From Loktanella sp. 3ANDIMAR09 (GTDB lineage Bacteria; Pseudomonadota; Alphaproteobacteria; Rhodobacterales; Rhodobacteraceae), in assembly GCF_001420005.1 (NCBI RefSeq), contig NZ_LJAK01000018.1:1-39995 (forward strand): DNA of 39,995 nucleotides, read 5' to 3'. The notes below the pieces were generated by a model. That model was not told the origin of the DNA, did not search any database, and worked only from the letters and a program-made list of their open reading frames with translations. Of the stretch, positions 38,259 through 39,995 are shown piece after piece; the first letter of the stretch is position 1; each line of letters opens with the position of its first letter. The position numbers were made by a program, and so were the translations under genes.

Positions 38259-38281
38259 GGTGCGTTTGATACATAAGGCCG
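38259..38281 (-). repeat. right terminal inverted repeat
   Basis: 23 bp, perfect complement of 34747-34769, directly followed by the right target duplication. Confidence 0.9.
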
Positions 38282-38289
38282 GATAACCG
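38282..38289. repeat. target site duplication, right copy
   Basis: GATAACCG, identical to 34739-34746. Confidence 0.88.
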
Positions 38290-38401
38290 TGCCTTCAACC
38301 GTGCGCGACGTGTCGTAATGATAACAAACCTTCACCCGCGTGCCATTGTATGAGCCTTGCTCGGGGTAAGTGTCTGCGTCGATATGTGGTGTGCATCCCA
38401 T
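38282..38401 (-). pseudogene. 5' fragment of the gene split by the transposon
   Basis: ATG at 38401 with AAGGAG 8-9 nt upstream. The first 40 codons (MGCTPHIDADTYPEQGSYNG, TRVKVCYHYDTSRTVEGTVI) are phage-derived. The frame then runs into the inverted repeat and stops at 38237, giving a 54-aa hybrid product. The VKVCYHYDTSR core is intact, but the conserved DDGR...TEC half is cut off, so function is probably lost. Confidence 0.82.
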
Positions 38402-38448
38402 GTATGGCGCTCCTTTTATGCGTGGTTTGGTTGCAAGTTTTTTTGTGC

Positions 38449-38652
38449 CTAATGCACGCCCAGATGCGAATACGCGCCAAGTTCGATGGTATACCACTTC
38501 CCGTCACTGTCTGGACCCGCAACGGCAAATTCAGCATCATCAGGGTCGCAGTCGTTGCCGTTGTTGTCGAACCAGTTCGTGATTGGGTAGGTCTTACCAT
38601 CGTCTAGCAGGATGATGCGCAGGGCGCGGTTTAGGGCCTCCACCTCTGCCAT
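38449..38652 (-). CDS. hypothetical protein (67 aa)
   Basis: ATG at 38652 shares a base with the upstream stop (TGATG). MAEVEALNRALRIILLDDGK, then TYPITNWFDNNGNDCDPDDA, a small beta-rich acidic protein ending ELGAYSHLGVH. Commonly seen style in phage left operons. Function unknown. Confidence 0.65.
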   Translation of the reverse strand: MAEVEALNRALRIILLDDGKTYPITNWFDNNGNDCDPDDAEFAVAGPDSDGKWYTIELGAYSHLGVH

Positions 38653-39059
38653 CACCCCCGCCCCTCTGCCAGTGCGGCAAGCGCGGCGCGTAGGTATGGC
38701 TCCCTGATCTTGAGCCTTCGCGCGACTTCGGCCACATCGTCAATGCGTTCGACCATCAGTGCATCCCGTGCCGCCTCTGCCACGTCATGCGCGGGGACGG
38801 TGGCGCGGCCCTCCAGCGCGGATTCAACGCGCTGCTGATAGTCAGACGGCAATGGCTGACTCTCCCATATAACCACTCTATCAGCTTCACGCAGCAACGC
38901 CCGCAGCCGCGCGTTCTCGGCCTGTGCGGCGTCAAGGGCGTCGGCGGGGACCATTTTGCACTGATTTTCCCCGAACGGTAGAATTGACCAGCTCACATCG
39001 GGATCGAAGGCGTCGGCTGGGTTGATGTAGATTGCGGCAGGAGTCGTAGGTTCAGTCAT
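38652..39059 (-). CDS. hypothetical coiled-coil protein (135 aa)
   Basis: ATG at 39059 with AGGAGG upstream; the longer frame to 39119 overlaps the previous gene and is unlikely. MTEPTTPAAIYINPADAFDP, a coiled coil at about 42-62 (DALDAAQAENARLRALLREA) and a helical C-terminus (ERIDDVAEVARRLKIREPYL). Overlaps the upstream gene by 8 nt. No named family. Confidence 0.68.
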   Translation of the reverse strand: MTEPTTPAAIYINPADAFDPDVSWSILPFGENQCKMVPADALDAAQAENARLRALLREADRVVIWESQPLPSDYQQRVESALEGRATVPAHDVAEAARDALMVERIDDVAEVARRLKIREPYLRAALAALAEGRG

Positions 39060-39360
39060 CGTCCTTGCCTCCTGTGTGGGCGTCAACAATATCGGCGGTG
39101 GATAGGGCGCGGATGGCACATCTGCGTTCGGAAAGGATGTTATTGGCAGCTGAATATGTGAGGTGCCGTAAGTCGTCCACGACAGGCACCAACGCCGCAG
39201 CAGCCTCTAGCGCCGCCTGCGCAACGGCCTCTAGGTCAGCGCGGGTGTAGGTTCGTTCATCAGTCATCGTCTGTCCTTTCGGTTGTTCTGTCAGCAGCGC
39301 CACCACGGCGCGTTGCTGGAATAGCGCACGCACGCGGGCGAGGTCGGTGAGGGTGGTCAT
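39052..39360 (-). CDS. hypothetical helical protein (102 or 71 aa)
   Basis: ATG at 39360 overlaps the methyltransferase stop (ATGA) and gives 102 aa. An internal ATG at 39267 (MTDERTYTRADLEAVAQAAL) has a better AAAGGA site and gives 71 aa, a typical small phage protein. Both starts may be used. Mostly alpha-helical, ending VDAHTGGKDDD. Function unknown. Confidence 0.62.
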   Translation of the reverse strand: MTTLTDLARVRALFQQRAVVALLTEQPKGQTMTDERTYTRADLEAVAQAALEAAAALVPVVDDLRHLTYSAANNILSERRCAIRALSTADIVDAHTGGKDDD

Positions 39361-39848
39361 GGGGTGAGTTTCCCCATGCAAATTCCTAGACCGGATCGCT
39401 GTGCATTCGACAGCGCCGCCATGCCTGACGGGCCAATCGCCATAAGTGCCGTGCCGTTGGCAGGGCTTGCGCCTTCACTCCCATCAGGTCGGATAAACCT
39501 GATCTTGCGGGCCACGAACAAAACCGCATCTGATTTCCGCGCGGCTGGTTGGAACCAAGGTGCTGACGTTCGGTCAGGCACAAGCGCAACGCCGTTACCG
39601 TGTTCAAAGAACCTATCCAGCCACGGCGTTAGGCTGTTGCGCCCACCAAAAGGCGGGTTCATCCAGATAAAGCCTTCCCATTTTTGGGTTAAGCTATCGG
39701 CGCTGATCCATCTACTGCATGGAACGTGCGGCCCACCCTGCGGTGGGGCTGCTACGTCTAAATCAAACCGCAGGCCCATAGCGTCGAATATGTAAGCAGG
39801 CGTATACCACTCGTCAGATGCGCCGTTTGTTTCCCATTGCCCCATCAT
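39357..39848 (-). CDS. dam: phage DNA N6-adenine methyltransferase
   Basis: About 163 aa. SDEWYTPAYIFDAMGLRFDL and DVAAPPQGGPHVPC form the AdoMet/substrate region. The catalytic WMNPPFGGRN carries the NPPF variant of the DPPY motif, followed by FFEHGNGVALVPDRTSAPWF, which is typical of the phage Dam (DNA N-6-adenine-methyltransferase) family. The start is at 39848 or 39845, after GGGAGG. It probably masks restriction sites. With dcm it gives the phage two base-modification enzymes, one in each early operon. Confidence 0.9.
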   Translation of the reverse strand: MMGQWETNGASDEWYTPAYIFDAMGLRFDLDVAAPPQGGPHVPCSRWISADSLTQKWEGFIWMNPPFGGRNSLTPWLDRFFEHGNGVALVPDRTSAPWFQPAARKSDAVLFVARKIRFIRPDGSEGASPANGTALMAIGPSGMAALSNAQRSGLGICMGKLTP

Positions 39849-39995
39849 ACCACCTCCCATTGCGTGACGCCGTGCGCGGTTGGCCCCGGTTTCGGATCGA
39901 AAGCAGTTGGAACCGAACGCGCAAGCCTTTGAAACATATAGCGCAGACAGTTGGACCGCGTCGGCGGCACCGCTTTGATATTGCTGATTTCTTGC
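39845..39995 (-). CDS. 3' part of the 65-aa gene crossing the window ends
   Basis: From the window end the frame reads QEISNIKAVPPTRSNCLRYM, FQRLARSVPTAFDPKPGPTA, HGVTQWEVV and stops at 39845, overlapping the methyltransferase start. The missing 5' end is found at 47-1 of this same window. Role unknown. Confidence 0.72.
   Translation of the reverse strand, partial: QEISNIKAVPPTRSNCLRYMFQRLARSVPTAFDPKPGPTAHGVTQWEVV

Larger units (their letters stand above)
34747..38281. mobile_element. IS1595-family transposon with passenger genes (3,535 bp)
   Basis: The two ends are perfect 23-bp inverted repeats starting CGGCCTTATGTATCAAACGC (34747-34769 and 38259-38281), flanked by an exact 8-bp duplication. 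Inside are a transposase of the IS1595/ISXO2 type, a divergent DUF6471 HTH gene and four passengers (a wHTH protein, a 62-aa protein, a GNAT-like protein and a 286-aa unknown). The element looks AT-richer than the phage. Removing element plus one duplication restores a split phage gene in frame, so insertion is recent and the ends are certain. Confidence 0.9.

Noticed and set aside
38282-39995. Right-end minus-strand genes as the start of a second, tandem prophage
   Set aside because: The rebuilt split gene and the junction ORF show that this segment is the continuation of the same leftward operon.
1-39995. CRISPR arrays, rRNA or tRNA genes
   Set aside because: No regularly spaced direct repeats with unique spacers and no complete RNA gene pattern were seen on either strand.

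Overview
The window reads as the complete genome of a temperate tailed phage (siphovirus layout), opened at an arbitrary point of a circle. The host is probably an alphaproteobacterium, most likely Rhodobacterales. That guess rests on the high GC, the codon use, and early and structural proteins that resemble Rhodobacteraceae prophage proteins as I remember them; no search was run. Circularity is supported by a 65-codon minus-strand ORF that starts at base 47, runs off base 1 and continues in frame from base 39995 to its stop at 39845.

Layout. A switch region lies at 5.5-6.25 kb: an S24-type repressor (5584-6177) between the early-left promoter and a leaderless cro-like gene. Four copies of one 16-bp operator flank it. 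The leftward operon runs from 5478 to base 48 through about 15 small, mostly unknown, translationally coupled genes to a tyrosine recombinase. It crosses the window ends and continues through an N6-adenine methyltransferase and small genes to 38.3 kb. The rightward early operon (6.2-15.1 kb) has cro, a GIY-YIG protein, a C5-cytosine methyltransferase with a second gene overprinted in another frame, a DUF3310 protein, a RuvC-like resolvase, two proteins with SSB-like tails, a primase-helicase, and a dense TGTTACG iteron array that is probably the replication origin. A 191-aa basic protein sits in the usual place of a late antiterminator.

The late operon (15.4-34.5 kb) is in canonical order: terS, terL, DUF4055 portal, gp7-like head protein, scaffold, P22-type coat, connectors, tail terminator, tail tube, tail chaperones joined by a -1 frameshift site, tape measure, distal tail and fibre proteins, membrane proteins, amidase and a holin-like protein. 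It ends at a strong terminator. An oppositely oriented exported-protein gene (a moron) interrupts it at 24.9-25.3 kb.

Between the convergent ends of the late and left operons sits a 3,535-bp IS1595-family transposon (34747-38281). It has perfect 23-bp terminal inverted repeats and a perfect 8-bp target duplication. It carries a transposase, a divergent DUF6471 regulator and four passenger genes, and it splits the last gene of the left operon, which can be rebuilt in frame by removing it. The best candidates for new biology are the overprinted methyltransferase partner, the passenger-carrying IS1595 element, the iteron origin, the four-site operator system and recurrent GGGAA-loop hairpins in late leaders.
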